Assembly: GCF_014648475.1 (NCBI RefSeq)
Contig: NZ_BMRE01000003.1
Coordinates: forward strand, 248,001-312,000
Source of the DNA: Lentzea flava
GTDB taxonomy: Bacteria; Actinomycetota; Actinomycetes; Mycobacteriales; Pseudonocardiaceae
Direction of reading: 5' to 3'
DNA length: 64,000 bases
In this document: positions 8,400 to 17,357 of the stretch, piece after piece
Numbering within the stretch: position 1 is the stretch's first letter
Layout: every line of letters starts with the position of its first letter
The notes under the pieces: generated by a model
Databases searched by the model: none
What the model was told of the DNA's origin: nothing
What the model saw: the letters and a program-made list of their open reading frames with translations, nothing else
Made by a program: the position numbers and the translations under genes

Positions 8400-11076
8400 G
8401 CCGCTCACGAACCTCGTCGGCTCTGGGCTCGCCCAGTTCCTCGAACAACGTCACCGACTCGAGCCAGCACTTCTCCGCGCCGCGCCGGTCCCCGAGACCG
8501 TCCAGCGCCAGCCCGAGGTTGTCCAGCGCCTCGGCCTGACCGAAGAGATCACCGATCGCGCGGAACGTCTCCAGCGCGCGGTCGATGTACGACACGGCCT
8601 CGGGGAAGTCGAGCAGCCCGCGGTACACCTCGCCGATGTTGTTGAGCAGGATCGCCTCGCTGTACGGGTCCTTGATCTGCTGCCGCAGCTCCAACGCCCG
8701 CAGGTACCGCTCCAGCGCCGCGTCGAACCGTCCGGCGTCGGCGTGCAGCAGCCCGATGTTGTTCAGCGTCACGGCTTCCGAGTGCAGGTTGCCCAGCTCG
8801 CGCGCGATCTCGGCGGACTGCTCGTAGCACGACAACGCCTCGTCGACCCGTCCCTGCACCATGTACGCGATGCCCAGGTTGTTCAACGTCGGTTCCTGCC
8901 GCGACCTGTCCCCGAGGGCGCGGAAGATGGCCAGGGCCTGCTGGTAGCACTCGATCGCCTCGTCGTGCCGCCGGATCTCGCGCAGCCCGATGCCGAGCGT
9001 GATCAGCATCCGGCCCTCGGCACTGCGGTCACCGGCCGACCGCGCCGCCGCCAGCGCGACGCCGTGCGTGTCGATCCAGTCGGCCCAGTGCTTGCGCAGG
9101 TTGAAGAAGTCCCACAGACACTGGGCGAGGTTCCAGCAGTGCTCCGGCAGGCCGTGTTCGGCGGCGTCGCGGATCGCGGCCACCAGGTTGGCTCTTTCCG
9201 TGTCGCACCACTGCAGTGCGGCGTCGCGGTCGGCGAACGTGCGCGGATGCACGGCCGGGTCCGCCGTGCCGATCTCCAGTTTCCGCACGGGGTTGAGCTG
9301 CAGCTCGGCGTGCCAGGCGGTGTGCACGTACCAGTCCAGCACCCGCCGCCGCGCCAGATCCCTGGCAGGAGGCGGTTCCGCGGCCATGACCTGCTCGACG
9401 GCGTACGCGCGCAACAGGTCGTGCAGCCCGTAGCGGCCGGGCGTGTGCTGCTGGAGCAGGTGTTCGTCGAGCAACGTCTCCAGCAGGTCTTCGGTCTCGT
9501 ACGCCGTCAGCCCGGCGAGGGCGGCGGCGGACTCGGCCGTGACGTCCTCGCCTGGGTGGAGCCCGAGAAGCCGGAATAATCGTCGCTGGTTGTCCGGCAA
9601 CGCCTGGTAGGAGAGGTCGAACACGCCTCGCGCGCCGACACCACCCCGTTCCAGCTGCGCCACCAGGTCCCGCACCGTCCACTGTGGACGGCGGGCGAGC
9701 CGTTTGGCGGCCAGCGCGACCGCGATCGGCAGGTGGCCGCACAGCTCGGCGACCCGTTGGGCGGCCTCGTGGTCGGCGTGCACCCGGTCCTCTCCGGCGA
9801 TGCGGGAGAGCAGCGCGATGGCCTCGCCGGGCGTGAAGACGTCCAGGAAGACCGACTTCACGCCGTCCAGCCGGAGCAGCGTGCGGCGGCTGGTGATCAG
9901 CACCAGACAGCTCGCGCTACCCGGCAGCAACGGCCGGACCTGGTCCTCGCCCGCCGCGTTGTCGAGCAGCACCAACGCCCGTTTGCCCGCCAGCCGATCG
10001 CGGTACAGCGCCGCCCGTGCCTCCAGCGACTCCGGGATCTGCCCGCCGGGCACGCCCAGCAGACGCAGGAAGCTCTCCAGGACGGCGGCGGGGTCGGAGG
10101 GCAGCTCGTCCGGATCGAACCCGTGCAGGTCGGCCCACAGCTGCACGTCCGGATACCGCGGCACGAGCTGGTGCGCCGCCCGCACGGCGAGCTTCGTCTT
10201 GCCGACTCCCGCCATGCCCTCGATCGCGGAGATCACGACGGTCGTCTGCGGTCCCGGCTCGCACAGCCTGCGCAGCTCGGTCTCTCGTCCGGTGAACTCG
10301 GCGATGTCCATCGGCAGCTGGCGATGCGCGTTCAACGCGGCGGGCGAGGGCACCCGGCTCTCCAGGATCACCTGCTGCAGCTGCCGCAGCCGCGCGCCCG
10401 GCTCGACCCCGACCTGTTCGACCACGTGCTTGCGGGCGGCCGCATAGGCCTCCAGCGCCTCGCCGCGGCGGCCGGACCGGTCGAGCGCCAGCATCAGCTG
10501 CGCCCACAGCTCCTCGCGCAACGGGTGCTGCGCCGTCTCCCGCCGCAGCCTGTCGATCACGTCGTCGAACCGGCCCAGCTCCAGCGCCGCCTTCGCGTAC
10601 CGCTCGACCGCGGCCAGCCTGCGTTCCTGCAGCCGGGTGAACTCCGCGCGCAGCAACGGTCCCGCGCTCAGCTCGGCGGTCGGGGTGCCGTGCCACTTGG
10701 CCAGCGCCTGGGCGAAGAACTCCGCGGCCGCCTCGACGTCGGCTTCGGCCAGAGCCTCCTCGCCCTGCCGCACGAGGTCGTCGAACGCGTCGAGATCGAG
10801 CTCGCCCGGCTCGACGACGAGCTGGTAACCGCGGCCGGGCCTGGTGATCAGCCGGTCACCGAGGACCTTGCGCAGGCCCGCCACGTACGTGCGCAGGTTC
10901 GACTCGGGCGAAACGGGCGGCGAGTCCCAGACCGCCTCGGTGAGCTGTGCGACGCTGACCGCCTGGTTGGCGTGCAGCAACAGCATCGTGAGCACCGCTC
11001 GCTGCCGGGGTCCGCCCAGCTCCAGCGGTGTGCCCGTCCGCCGTGCCGCCAGCGGTCCGAGCAGCAGGAACTCCAC
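8389..11076 (-). CDS. AfsR/SARP-type transcriptional regulator (HTH-BTAD-NB-ARC-TPR)
   Basis: An 895-residue regulator. The GTG at 11074-11076 gives VEFLLLGPLAARRTG, the usual start of this family, with GAGGAGA just upstream. Residues 1-95 are an OmpR-like winged helix (QRAVLTMLLLHANQAVSVAQL). Residues 95-245 are the bacterial transcriptional activation domain. A P-loop ATPase of NB-ARC type follows with Walker A GMAGVGKTKLAV and LVLLDNAAGEDQV. The C-terminal third is tetratricopeptide repeats with recurrent LNNLGIAY and LNNIGLLH units. Such proteins activate secondary metabolism or stress genes after ATP and ligand input. It stands alone between the formate dehydrogenase operon and a DUF2071 gene, so the target is not evident. 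Confidence 0.9.
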   Translation of the reverse strand: MEFLLLGPLAARRTGTPLELGGPRQRAVLTMLLLHANQAVSVAQLTEAVWDSPPVSPESNLRTYVAGLRKVLGDRLITRPGRGYQLVVEPGELDLDAFDDLVRQGEEALAEADVEAAAEFFAQALAKWHGTPTAELSAGPLLRAEFTRLQERRLAAVERYAKAALELGRFDDVIDRLRRETAQHPLREELWAQLMLALDRSGRRGEALEAYAAARKHVVEQVGVEPGARLRQLQQVILESRVPSPAALNAHRQLPMDIAEFTGRETELRRLCEPGPQTTVVISAIEGMAGVGKTKLAVRAAHQLVPRYPDVQLWADLHGFDPDELPSDPAAVLESFLRLLGVPGGQIPESLEARAALYRDRLAGKRALVLLDNAAGEDQVRPLLPGSASCLVLITSRRTLLRLDGVKSVFLDVFTPGEAIALLSRIAGEDRVHADHEAAQRVAELCGHLPIAVALAAKRLARRPQWTVRDLVAQLERGGVGARGVFDLSYQALPDNQRRLFRLLGLHPGEDVTAESAAALAGLTAYETEDLLETLLDEHLLQQHTPGRYGLHDLLRAYAVEQVMAAEPPPARDLARRRVLDWYVHTAWHAELQLNPVRKLEIGTADPAVHPRTFADRDAALQWCDTERANLVAAIRDAAEHGLPEHCWNLAQCLWDFFNLRKHWADWIDTHGVALAAARSAGDRSAEGRMLITLGIGLREIRRHDEAIECYQQALAIFRALGDRSRQEPTLNNLGIAYMVQGRVDEALSCYEQSAEIARELGNLHSEAVTLNNIGLLHADAGRFDAALERYLRALELRQQIKDPYSEAILLNNIGEVYRGLLDFPEAVSYIDRALETFRAIGDLFGQAEALDNLGLALDGLGDRRGAEKCWLESVTLFEELGEPRADEVRERLSA

Positions 11077-11142
11077 AGGTGCATCTCTCCTCGACCGGTC
11101 ACCGTCGTTCGGGGTCGAGCCATCCTCGCGTACTTCGGATGC

Positions 11143-11173
11143 TCTGTGCGCCGCCTGGGCGAAATCTGTGCGC
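11143..11173. promoter_or_regulatory. Direct repeat TCTGTGCGC with 22-base period
   Basis: TCTGTGCGC occurs at 11143-11151 and again at 11165-11173, two helical turns apart, about 70 bases upstream of the AfsR-type regulator start. SARP-family winged helices bind direct repeats spaced by whole helical turns, so this could be an autoregulatory site. The surrounding sequence is itself repetitive (GCCGCCTGG and GGCGCCTGG after each copy). No clear -10 was recognised, and chance in a GC-rich spacer is possible. Confidence 0.35.
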
Positions 11174-11369
11174 GGCGCCTGGCACCTTTGTACCCAGATC
11201 CGGTACCTGCGCCGCCGGGCCCGAACACCCGGGACAGGGGGTCGGCGCAGTTGCCGGGTCCGGTTCCCCCAAGAACCCGGCCGGCGTGTGAAAGTCACCG
11301 CGCACGTCGGCCACCTTTGGACCGGTGGCCTGGTCGGGTCCCCCAGACTGAGCTGGGCCACCACCCCAA

Positions 11370-12089
11370 CTAGGCGGGTACGCCGAACCTGACCGGCACG
11401 CCGGGCGAGTGCAGCACGCTGACCGGTGGTCCCGCGGGGATTGCCAGACCGGCCGCCGCCACCAGCCCGTCGTCCAGCTCGACGAGCTCCGCCGCGTGCA
11501 GCGGCCACTCGGGATGATCGTTGGGCAGGTAGAGCGTCCGCCCGTGCCACGCCACGTGCAGGCCCCACCTCGCCGTCAGGAAGCGGTCCAGCTCGCCGGG
11601 CACCACGGCGGGCCCGACCCGCACGACCACGCGGCTGGAGGCGCCACGAGGTCCGGGCCAGATGCGCCGGCACGTGTAGGTCAGCAGGTCGCCGGAGCGT
11701 TCCAGCCGCATCGCCGACCACTTGTACGGCAGCCGCGCACTCACCTGAGCACCGAGAACGGGCACCAGCCTGCTCGCGTCGAGCGACAGGAACACCACCC
11801 CGCGCCTGCCCAGCGCGTCGACCGAGTAGAGCCGGACGTTGGTCTCGCAGAACGTTCCCACGTAAGGCAATCTCGGCCCGACCCGGCCGCCGATGGGGTG
11901 CATCCGGAACGGCACCAGCCCGACGTAGGTGACGCCGCCCAGCACGTCCGGCCGGGTGCCGGCGGGCAGGAACCCCGCGACCGGCTCCGGCGGCACGGCC
12001 CAGTGGAGGAACGTGACGTCACGCCACCACTGCCCGACGGTCGCGAACCGCACAGGCCGCGGCGTCACCGGCGTCAGCGGCTCGGTCAT
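11370..12089 (-). CDS. DUF2071 family protein (YqjF-like)
   Basis: A 239-residue protein starting at ATG 12089, MTEPLTPVTPRPVRF. The order of motifs fits DUF2071: a WRDVTFLHWAVPPEPVAGFLPAG segment near residue 20-45, YVGLVPFRM, a TFCETNVRLYSVD segment and a GVVFLSLDASRLV strand, in a beta-rich fold related to acetoacetate decarboxylase. No enzymatic role is established for the family, and members lack a clearly conserved decarboxylase lysine here. It is divergent from the nucleobase permease with 77 bases between starts, so the two may share a control region, but a functional link is not evident. Confidence 0.75.
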   Translation of the reverse strand: MTEPLTPVTPRPVRFATVGQWWRDVTFLHWAVPPEPVAGFLPAGTRPDVLGGVTYVGLVPFRMHPIGGRVGPRLPYVGTFCETNVRLYSVDALGRRGVVFLSLDASRLVPVLGAQVSARLPYKWSAMRLERSGDLLTYTCRRIWPGPRGASSRVVVRVGPAVVPGELDRFLTARWGLHVAWHGRTLYLPNDHPEWPLHAAELVELDDGLVAAAGLAIPAGPPVSVLHSPGVPVRFGVPA

Positions 12090-12166
12090 GCCCCGAACGT
12101 ACCGCTGAGCGGGCGACTTCTCACCGACGTGACGCCACCGCAATCCGGACGGGCTACGAAAGGCAC

Positions 12167-13474
12167 ATGGAGACCGCCCTGAAGCATTCGGTCGACGAGG
12201 TGCTGCCACCCGCGCGGCTGGGGTTGCTCGGTTTGCAGCACGTCCTCGCCATGTACACCGGCTGCGTCACGGTGCCGCTCGTCTTCGGCGCCGCCGCCGG
12301 CCTCGACACCCACACGATCGGCCTGCTCGTCAACGCCGACCTCCTGGTGGCCGGCTTGATCACGCTGCTGCAGGCGCTCGGCGTCGGGAACGTCCTGGGT
12401 ATCCGGCTGCCGGTCGTGGCGGGGGCGACGTTCACCGCCGTGACACCGATGATCCTGATCGCCGGGCAGTACGGCGTGCAGGCCGTCTACGGGTCGATGC
12501 TCGCCGCCGGTGTGTTCGGCATCCTGATCGCGGTGCCGTTCGCGCGCGCCGTGCGGTTCTTCCCGCCCGTGGTGACCGGCTCGGTGATCACGGTGATCGG
12601 GTTGTCGCTGATCGGTGTCGCGGCCGGGTTGATCACCGGTCAGGAGTCGGCTCCCGGCTACGCCGCGCCGTCGAAGCTGGCGCTGGCGTTCGGCATCGTG
12701 CTGGTCATCGTGCTCGTCGGCCGGTTCGCGCGTGGCCTGGTCGGCCAGCTGGGCGTGCTGATCGGGCTGGTCGGCGGCACGATCGTGGCGATCTTCCTGG
12801 GCATGACCGACTTCTCCGGCGTCGGCGGCGCCGCGTGGCTCGGGATCGCCGCTCCGTTCCACTTCGGCGTGCCGCAGTTCCCGCCGGCCGCGGTGATCTC
12901 CATGTGCGTGGTGATGCTGGTGACCTTCACCGAGTCGACCGCCTCGATGCTCGCGGTCGGGGAGATGACGGGCCGTCCGGTCACGTCACGTGATCTCGCC
13001 CGCGGTCTCGCCGCCGAGGGCGTCTCCGGTGTGCTGGGCGGAGTGATGAACGGGTTCCTCGACACCGTCTTCGGCCAGAACGTCGGCCTGGTCGGCATCA
13101 CGAAGGTGAGCAGCCGGTACGTCGCCGCGGTCGCGGGCGGGATCCTGGTGGTGCTGGGCCTGATCCCGAAGCTCGGCGAGATCGTCGCGGCTCTGCCGGG
13201 CCCCGTGGTCGGTGCGGCCGGGCTGGTCATGTTCGCGACCGTCGCGGCGCTGGGCATCGGGATCCTGCGGCGGGTCGAGTTCGAGGACACCGGGAACCTG
13301 CTGATCGTCGCGGTGACGATCGGTGTGGGTCTGCTCCCGGTCGTGGCGCCGAAGATCTACCAGTCGTTTCCGGCGTGGGCGCAGGTGATCGCCGGCAGCG
13401 CCATCACCAGCGCGGCGCTGACGGCCTTCGTGCTGAACCTGTTGTTCCACCACACCCGGCGGCCTCAGCGATGA
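12167..13474 (+). CDS. NCS2 nucleobase:cation symporter (uracil/xanthine/urate permease)
   Basis: A 435-residue integral membrane protein with about 14 hydrophobic segments. Family signatures are clear: LLGLQHVLAMYTGCVTVPLV near the N-terminus (QH motif in helix 1), TESTASMLAVGEMTG in the substrate region of helix 8 with its conserved Glu, and FGQNVGLVGITKVSSRYV matching the NCS2 signature around helix 10. These imply proton-coupled import of a purine or pyrimidine base; xanthine or urate is favoured by the Q/E/N pattern, but this is inference. No purine catabolic genes are nearby. Its last bases overlap the 3' end of the convergent membrane-anchored orphan gene by ten bases. Confidence 0.88.
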   Translation: METALKHSVDEVLPPARLGLLGLQHVLAMYTGCVTVPLVFGAAAGLDTHTIGLLVNADLLVAGLITLLQALGVGNVLGIRLPVVAGATFTAVTPMILIAGQYGVQAVYGSMLAAGVFGILIAVPFARAVRFFPPVVTGSVITVIGLSLIGVAAGLITGQESAPGYAAPSKLALAFGIVLVIVLVGRFARGLVGQLGVLIGLVGGTIVAIFLGMTDFSGVGGAAWLGIAAPFHFGVPQFPPAAVISMCVVMLVTFTESTASMLAVGEMTGRPVTSRDLARGLAAEGVSGVLGGVMNGFLDTVFGQNVGLVGITKVSSRYVAAVAGGILVVLGLIPKLGEIVAALPGPVVGAAGLVMFATVAALGIGILRRVEFEDTGNLLIVAVTIGVGLLPVVAPKIYQSFPAWAQVIAGSAITSAALTAFVLNLLFHHTRRPQR

Positions 13475-14022
13475 ACCGGTGCGTCTGGGGGCAGCCCGAA
13501 CGCGGCGCGGGCCTTGTCCCTCGTCGCGTTCTCCAGGTTCCGGACCTCGCTCGCCTGCAGCCGATGCAGCTTCTTTGCTCCGGTCCAGGAGAAGTTGGCC
13601 TTGATCCACGGTGAGTAGGCGGAGCCGTCGCCAGGCGACTCGATCCGGAGCACCTCGACGGGATTGGGCGGTGATGTCACGATGGCGAGCTTCGGACCTA
13701 CCTCGCCGCTGCTGTTGAGCAGTTCGCCGCGCTCTGCGGAGAACTGGTTGCACATCGTCAGGAAGCCGACCTCGGACTCCTCGGAGCTTTGATCCTCTTC
13801 GATCACCCGGACCTCGCAGAACCACCGGGCCCGCTGATCCCCGGAACCCCAGTGGTTCTGCTGGAGATGATCGGCGATCGCTATTTGCAGGGCCAGTTCC
13901 CGTCCCGGATCCACGGTCGAGCGGACGAACACCGCCCAGTACCCGACGGCGGCGGCCGTCAGCACGATCACGGAGCCGAGCACGACGAGCAGACGTCTGC
14001 GCCGAACCGGAACGAGTCGCAT
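13465..14022 (-). CDS. Membrane-anchored protein of unknown function
   Basis: A 185-residue protein. The start at 14022 (MRLVPVRRRRLLVVLGSVIVL) gives a basic N-terminus followed by one hydrophobic helix at about residues 11-31, an uncleaved anchor or signal. The rest is extracytoplasmic and mixed in character, with an acidic patch (IEEDQSSEESEV) and a C-terminal KLHRLQASEVRNLENATRDKAR helix. I do not recognise a domain. A longer in-frame start at 14157 exists but would add an Arg-rich segment overlapping the GH3 gene, so the shorter form is preferred. It lies 23 bases downstream of the GH3 stop and could be read from the same transcript. Confidence 0.6.
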   Translation of the reverse strand: MRLVPVRRRRLLVVLGSVIVLTAAAVGYWAVFVRSTVDPGRELALQIAIADHLQQNHWGSGDQRARWFCEVRVIEEDQSSEESEVGFLTMCNQFSAERGELLNSSGEVGPKLAIVTSPPNPVEVLRIESPGDGSAYSPWIKANFSWTGAKKLHRLQASEVRNLENATRDKARAAFGLPPDAPVHR

Positions 14023-14045
14023 GTCCTGAGGACGTCCGGAGCTGC

Positions 14046-16364
14046 CTACGGTTCCAGGGTGGCCCGGACGTCGCCCAGCCCGCGGGCGATCAGCAGTTCG
14101 CCGCCTCGCAGCGGTTGCCAGCCGTCCTGCCAGATCCGCTGCACGCGCGGGGAGCACGGCACCTCGACCCGCACGGTCTCGCCCGCCGCGACGTCCGCGA
14201 TCGCCCAGCCGATCAGCCGCACGGGTTCGTCGTCCGGCCGCAGGTACACCTGCACGACCTCACGCCCGGCCCGTTCGCCGGTGTTGGTGAGCGACACCGA
14301 CACCGCGTTGATCACATCGTCCACAGTGGACTTGGTCGCCTCGCCGTACTCCCACGTCGTGTAGCCGAGCCCGTGGCCGAACCAGAACAACGGATCGGAC
14401 GCGCCGCGGTAGCCGATGGCCGTGCCCTCGTCGTAGCGCAACGAGCCGTTGACCGGCACCGGGCTCACCGCGTCGGCGTCCGTCCGCGGGAACGTGGTGA
14501 CCAGCCGTCCGGCCGGTTCGACGTGACCGAGCAACGCGGCCGCGACGGCGTCACCGGCTTCCTGGCCGGGCAACCCCGCCCACAGCACGGCGTCGACCTG
14601 GTCGAGCCACGGCATCAGCACGGGCGTCGCGGCGTTCACCACGACCACGGTGCGTTTCGCTGCCGCCGCCACCGCCGCGACCAGCGCGCCCTGCTCGCCG
14701 GGCAACGCCAGCGTGGTCTTGTCGAAGCCCTCGGTCTCCTGCTCCTCGGTCAGGCCCACGACGACCACCGCGACGTCCGCCTCGCGCGCGGCCCGCACGG
14801 CGGCGTCGATCGCCTCGGCGGCAGGACGGGGGATCGGCTGGGTGATGAGGCCGACCAGCGCGGCCGCCTCGCGCACACGAGCCGTGATCCGGTCGCCGGG
14901 GGAGACCAGGACCTCGGTCGTCCAGAACGGCGGCTTGAGCAGTGCCTCCTCGACCACGCCGCCCGCCCACGCCAGCCTCGTGGCGTGCTGCTCGCCGGAC
15001 ACGTCCAGCGTCCAGGCGCCGAATCCCCGCACCCCGACCACCATCCGGGCCGGCTCGTCCAGCACGACCTCGCCGGACACCTCGATCGACGCGGCCCCCT
15101 GCGCCCATCCGCCGTACGCCGCGAGCTCGGCGACCTCCAGCTCGCGCGACGCCAGCACCTCGCCGGACGCGTCGAACGTCGTGGCACGGATGTCACGCAG
15201 CACGCCGGGACCGGGAGCGGCGTACCGGAGCCGGACCTCCACACCGTCCACAACGGACACCCGATCGCCCAGCAGCGAGGTCAGGCCGTCGGCGATGCTG
15301 ATGACGTGCGGCGGCCGCAACCCGGCGGAACCACCGCCCTGCGCGACCGTGTCGATCGCGTGCCGGCCGATCAGCGCGACCCCTGGCGCGTCGAGCGGCA
15401 GCACACCGTTGTTCGTCAGCACGGTCATGCCACCCGCGGCGAACCGGCGCAGCTGCTCGCGCCGGGTGGTGCTGTCCGGCGCGGGCACGTCGGAGGGCCA
15501 CTCGCGCACGGTGCCGAACGCGCCGGTGCGCTGGGCGAGAAGAAGGAGGCGGCGGAGGTGGTCGTCGACGGTCGATTCGGCGACCTCGCCCGCCTGGACC
15601 GCCGCGACCAGCCTGTCCTCCCACGGACCGCCGGGACCGGGCATCACCAGGTCGAGGCCGCCGTTCGCGCTCGCGGCGGTGGACGAGGTGGCGAACCAGT
15701 CGGACATGACCAGGCCGTCGAAGCCCCACTCGCCCTTGAGCACTCCCTCGACCAGTTCGGTGTGCTCGGTCGCGGGAACGCCGTTGACCCTGTTGTAGGC
15801 CGCCATGATCGCCCACGGTGAGGCGTCCTCGACGACGATCTCGAACGGCAGCAGGTACACCTCGCGCAACGTCTTCGCGTCCAGCTCGGAGCTCGCCGTG
15901 CGCCGCTCGGTCTCGGACTCGTTGGCAACGTAGTGCTTCGGCGTTGCCGCGATGCCCTTGCCCTGCAGGCCCCGCACGTACGCGGCGGCGAGCGCGCCGG
16001 TCAGCAGCGGGTCCTCGCTGAAGGCCTCGAACAACCGGCCGCCGAGCGGCGTGCGGTGCAGGTTGATCGTCGGGCCGAGCAGGACGTGCACCTGCTGCGC
16101 GGCCGCCTCGTCGGCCAGCACCTCGCCGGCCTCGTGGGCGAGCGCGGTGTCCCAGTGCTGGGCGAGCAACGTGGCGTTGGGCAACACGCAGGCGATCGTC
16201 CCGCCCCGCAGCTCGGCGCCGCGGACCCCGGTCGGCCCGTCGGACAGCGTCAGCGGCGCGAGCCCGATCTCCGGCTCCGGCCAGAGCGCGAAGAGCGCGG
16301 ACCCGGTCAGCAGCCGCACCTTCCGCGGCAGGTCCAGACCCGCGATCGCCTTCTCGATGTCCAT
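14046..16364 (-). CDS. Cytoplasmic GH3 beta-glucosidase with PA14-type insert
   Basis: A 772-residue glycoside hydrolase family 3 enzyme without a signal peptide. Residues 1-300 form the (beta/alpha)8 domain: SDGPTGVRG at 41-49, KHYVANES at 143-150, and the nucleophile Asp222 in VMSDWFA. A PA14-like insert lies near 360-500, a second alpha/beta domain follows (VGLTEEQETEGFDK), and a fibronectin-III-like domain ends the chain. The likely substrate is a beta-gluco- or xylo-oligosaccharide or a glycosylated metabolite. The ATG at 16364 starts MDIEKAIAGL, as in relatives; an in-frame TTG at 16398-16400, overlapping the upstream gene's TGA, is an alternative that would add 12 residues. It is probably co-transcribed with the cupin-like gene. 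Confidence 0.85.
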   Translation of the reverse strand: MDIEKAIAGLDLPRKVRLLTGSALFALWPEPEIGLAPLTLSDGPTGVRGAELRGGTIACVLPNATLLAQHWDTALAHEAGEVLADEAAAQQVHVLLGPTINLHRTPLGGRLFEAFSEDPLLTGALAAAYVRGLQGKGIAATPKHYVANESETERRTASSELDAKTLREVYLLPFEIVVEDASPWAIMAAYNRVNGVPATEHTELVEGVLKGEWGFDGLVMSDWFATSSTAASANGGLDLVMPGPGGPWEDRLVAAVQAGEVAESTVDDHLRRLLLLAQRTGAFGTVREWPSDVPAPDSTTRREQLRRFAAGGMTVLTNNGVLPLDAPGVALIGRHAIDTVAQGGGSAGLRPPHVISIADGLTSLLGDRVSVVDGVEVRLRYAAPGPGVLRDIRATTFDASGEVLASRELEVAELAAYGGWAQGAASIEVSGEVVLDEPARMVVGVRGFGAWTLDVSGEQHATRLAWAGGVVEEALLKPPFWTTEVLVSPGDRITARVREAAALVGLITQPIPRPAAEAIDAAVRAAREADVAVVVVGLTEEQETEGFDKTTLALPGEQGALVAAVAAAAKRTVVVVNAATPVLMPWLDQVDAVLWAGLPGQEAGDAVAAALLGHVEPAGRLVTTFPRTDADAVSPVPVNGSLRYDEGTAIGYRGASDPLFWFGHGLGYTTWEYGEATKSTVDDVINAVSVSLTNTGERAGREVVQVYLRPDDEPVRLIGWAIADVAAGETVRVEVPCSPRVQRIWQDGWQPLRGGELLIARGLGDVRATLEP

Positions 16365-16396
16365 GTGGTCGAGCGCACCAGATGGCGCGTCCGCGG

Positions 16397-16762
16397 TCAA
16401 CGCGGGAACATCGCGAACGACAGGTCGTCCGTCAGCGGGGCCGACACGTGCCCCTCGCCCTCGGTGTCCTCAAAGGACAGCAGCGATCCCGGTCCGAACT
16501 CGCGGCGCTCGCCGTTCGACACCGTGACGGCGGCCCGCCCGGTCAGCACGACGAGCCACTGCGAGCGCGGTGCGACGTGCGGCTCCCACTCCGGCGTGCC
16601 ACCCGGCGGCTGCTCCACGACCAGCATCTCGGACGCCGGGAAGGGGCCGGACACGAGCAGCGGCGGCACGCCCTCGACCGCGACCGTCGGTGTGCCTTCC
16701 ACCTCGACGTCCTCGAAGGCCGATTTGCCGTTCTCGTCCGCGAAAACCCTGACGTAACGCAT
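16397..16762 (-). CDS. Small cupin-like protein
   Basis: A 121-residue single-domain beta-barrel protein. It reads MRYVRVFADENGKSAFEDVE at the start, with WLVVLTGRAAVTVSNGERREFGPGSLLSFEDTEGEGH in the second half; this is the cupin pattern of Gly-turns and a GPGSLLSFEDTEGEGH element, with His and acidic residues that could hold a metal. It lies upstream of and almost touches the GH3 gene, so a sugar-related or detoxification role is plausible but unproven. It starts 10 bases after the stop of the upstream XpaC-like gene at 16773 on the same strand, so the tellurium-type operon may extend into it. Confidence 0.65.
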   Translation of the reverse strand: MRYVRVFADENGKSAFEDVEVEGTPTVAVEGVPPLLVSGPFPASEMLVVEQPPGGTPEWEPHVAPRSQWLVVLTGRAAVTVSNGERREFGPGSLLSFEDTEGEGHVSAPLTDDLSFAMFPR

Positions 16763-16772
16763 GATCGGGAGG

Positions 16773-17357
16773 CTACTCGCGATCTTCGAGGTAGCGGGTG
16801 TGGTCGGCCTGGCGTTGCGCGTCGGCCGCGTGGAACCGTTCCGCCACCCGGACGGCGTCGGCCAGCAGCAGGTCCAGCTGCCGCACCAGTTCCGCACCCG
16901 AACCGCGCGCGGCGGCGTACCACCACGGGAGGTTCAGGTAGGTCTGGATCGACAGCGGCAGGTCGGTGCCGACGAGCCGGGTGACGGCGTGCAGGGCGTC
17001 CGGGTCCGCGCGGAGCTCGCGCGGGCGGTTGAGCATGCCGCGCAGGACCTCGGCGATCTCCCCGAGCCTCGGCGCCACCTCGCCGGGCACGCGGCCGCCG
17101 AAGCCGCGCACCCGGTTCACCAGCGCGTCCAGCTCGGTGCGCAGCTGACCTGCTTCCTCCTCCGGGTCCGTCACCAGGATGATCCGCTCGGGCGGCGCGG
17201 CGAGCGCGCCCACCCCGTACAGGCCGATCACCACGAGGACCCAGTAGGAACCGGCGAGCCCTGCGAAGTGCAGGCCGAGGCCGAGCAGGCCGCCGGCGCA
17301 GCCCGCGAGGTTCTTCCAGGACGCCAGGTAGCGCACCACCGGGTTACTGGTAGCCAC
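16773..17357 (-). CDS. Membrane-helical protein of a TelA/VWA operon (XpaC-like position)
   Basis: A 194-residue protein. The GTG at 17355-17357 lies inside the upstream gene, overlapping its end by 14 bases, so translation is coupled. Two hydrophobic helices occupy about residues 15-55 (LAGCAGGLLGLGLHFAGLAG and VLVVIGLYGVGAL), followed by a long helical cytoplasmic region (EAGQLRTELDALVNRVRGFG). In other bacteria TelA genes are commonly paired with an XpaC-like membrane protein of this plan, and this gene occupies that place. I cannot see enough similarity to name the family. It is the last of four tightly overlapping genes. Confidence 0.6.
   Translation of the reverse strand: MATSNPVVRYLASWKNLAGCAGGLLGLGLHFAGLAGSYWVLVVIGLYGVGALAAPPERIILVTDPEEEAGQLRTELDALVNRVRGFGGRVPGEVAPRLGEIAEVLRGMLNRPRELRADPDALHAVTRLVGTDLPLSIQTYLNLPWWYAAARGSGAELVRQLDLLLADAVRVAERFHAADAQRQADHTRYLEDRE

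Noticed and set aside
14157..14160. Longer start for the membrane-anchored orphan gene
   Set aside because: It would add an Arg-rich segment overlapping the 3' end of the GH3 gene and precede the signal anchor by 45 residues.
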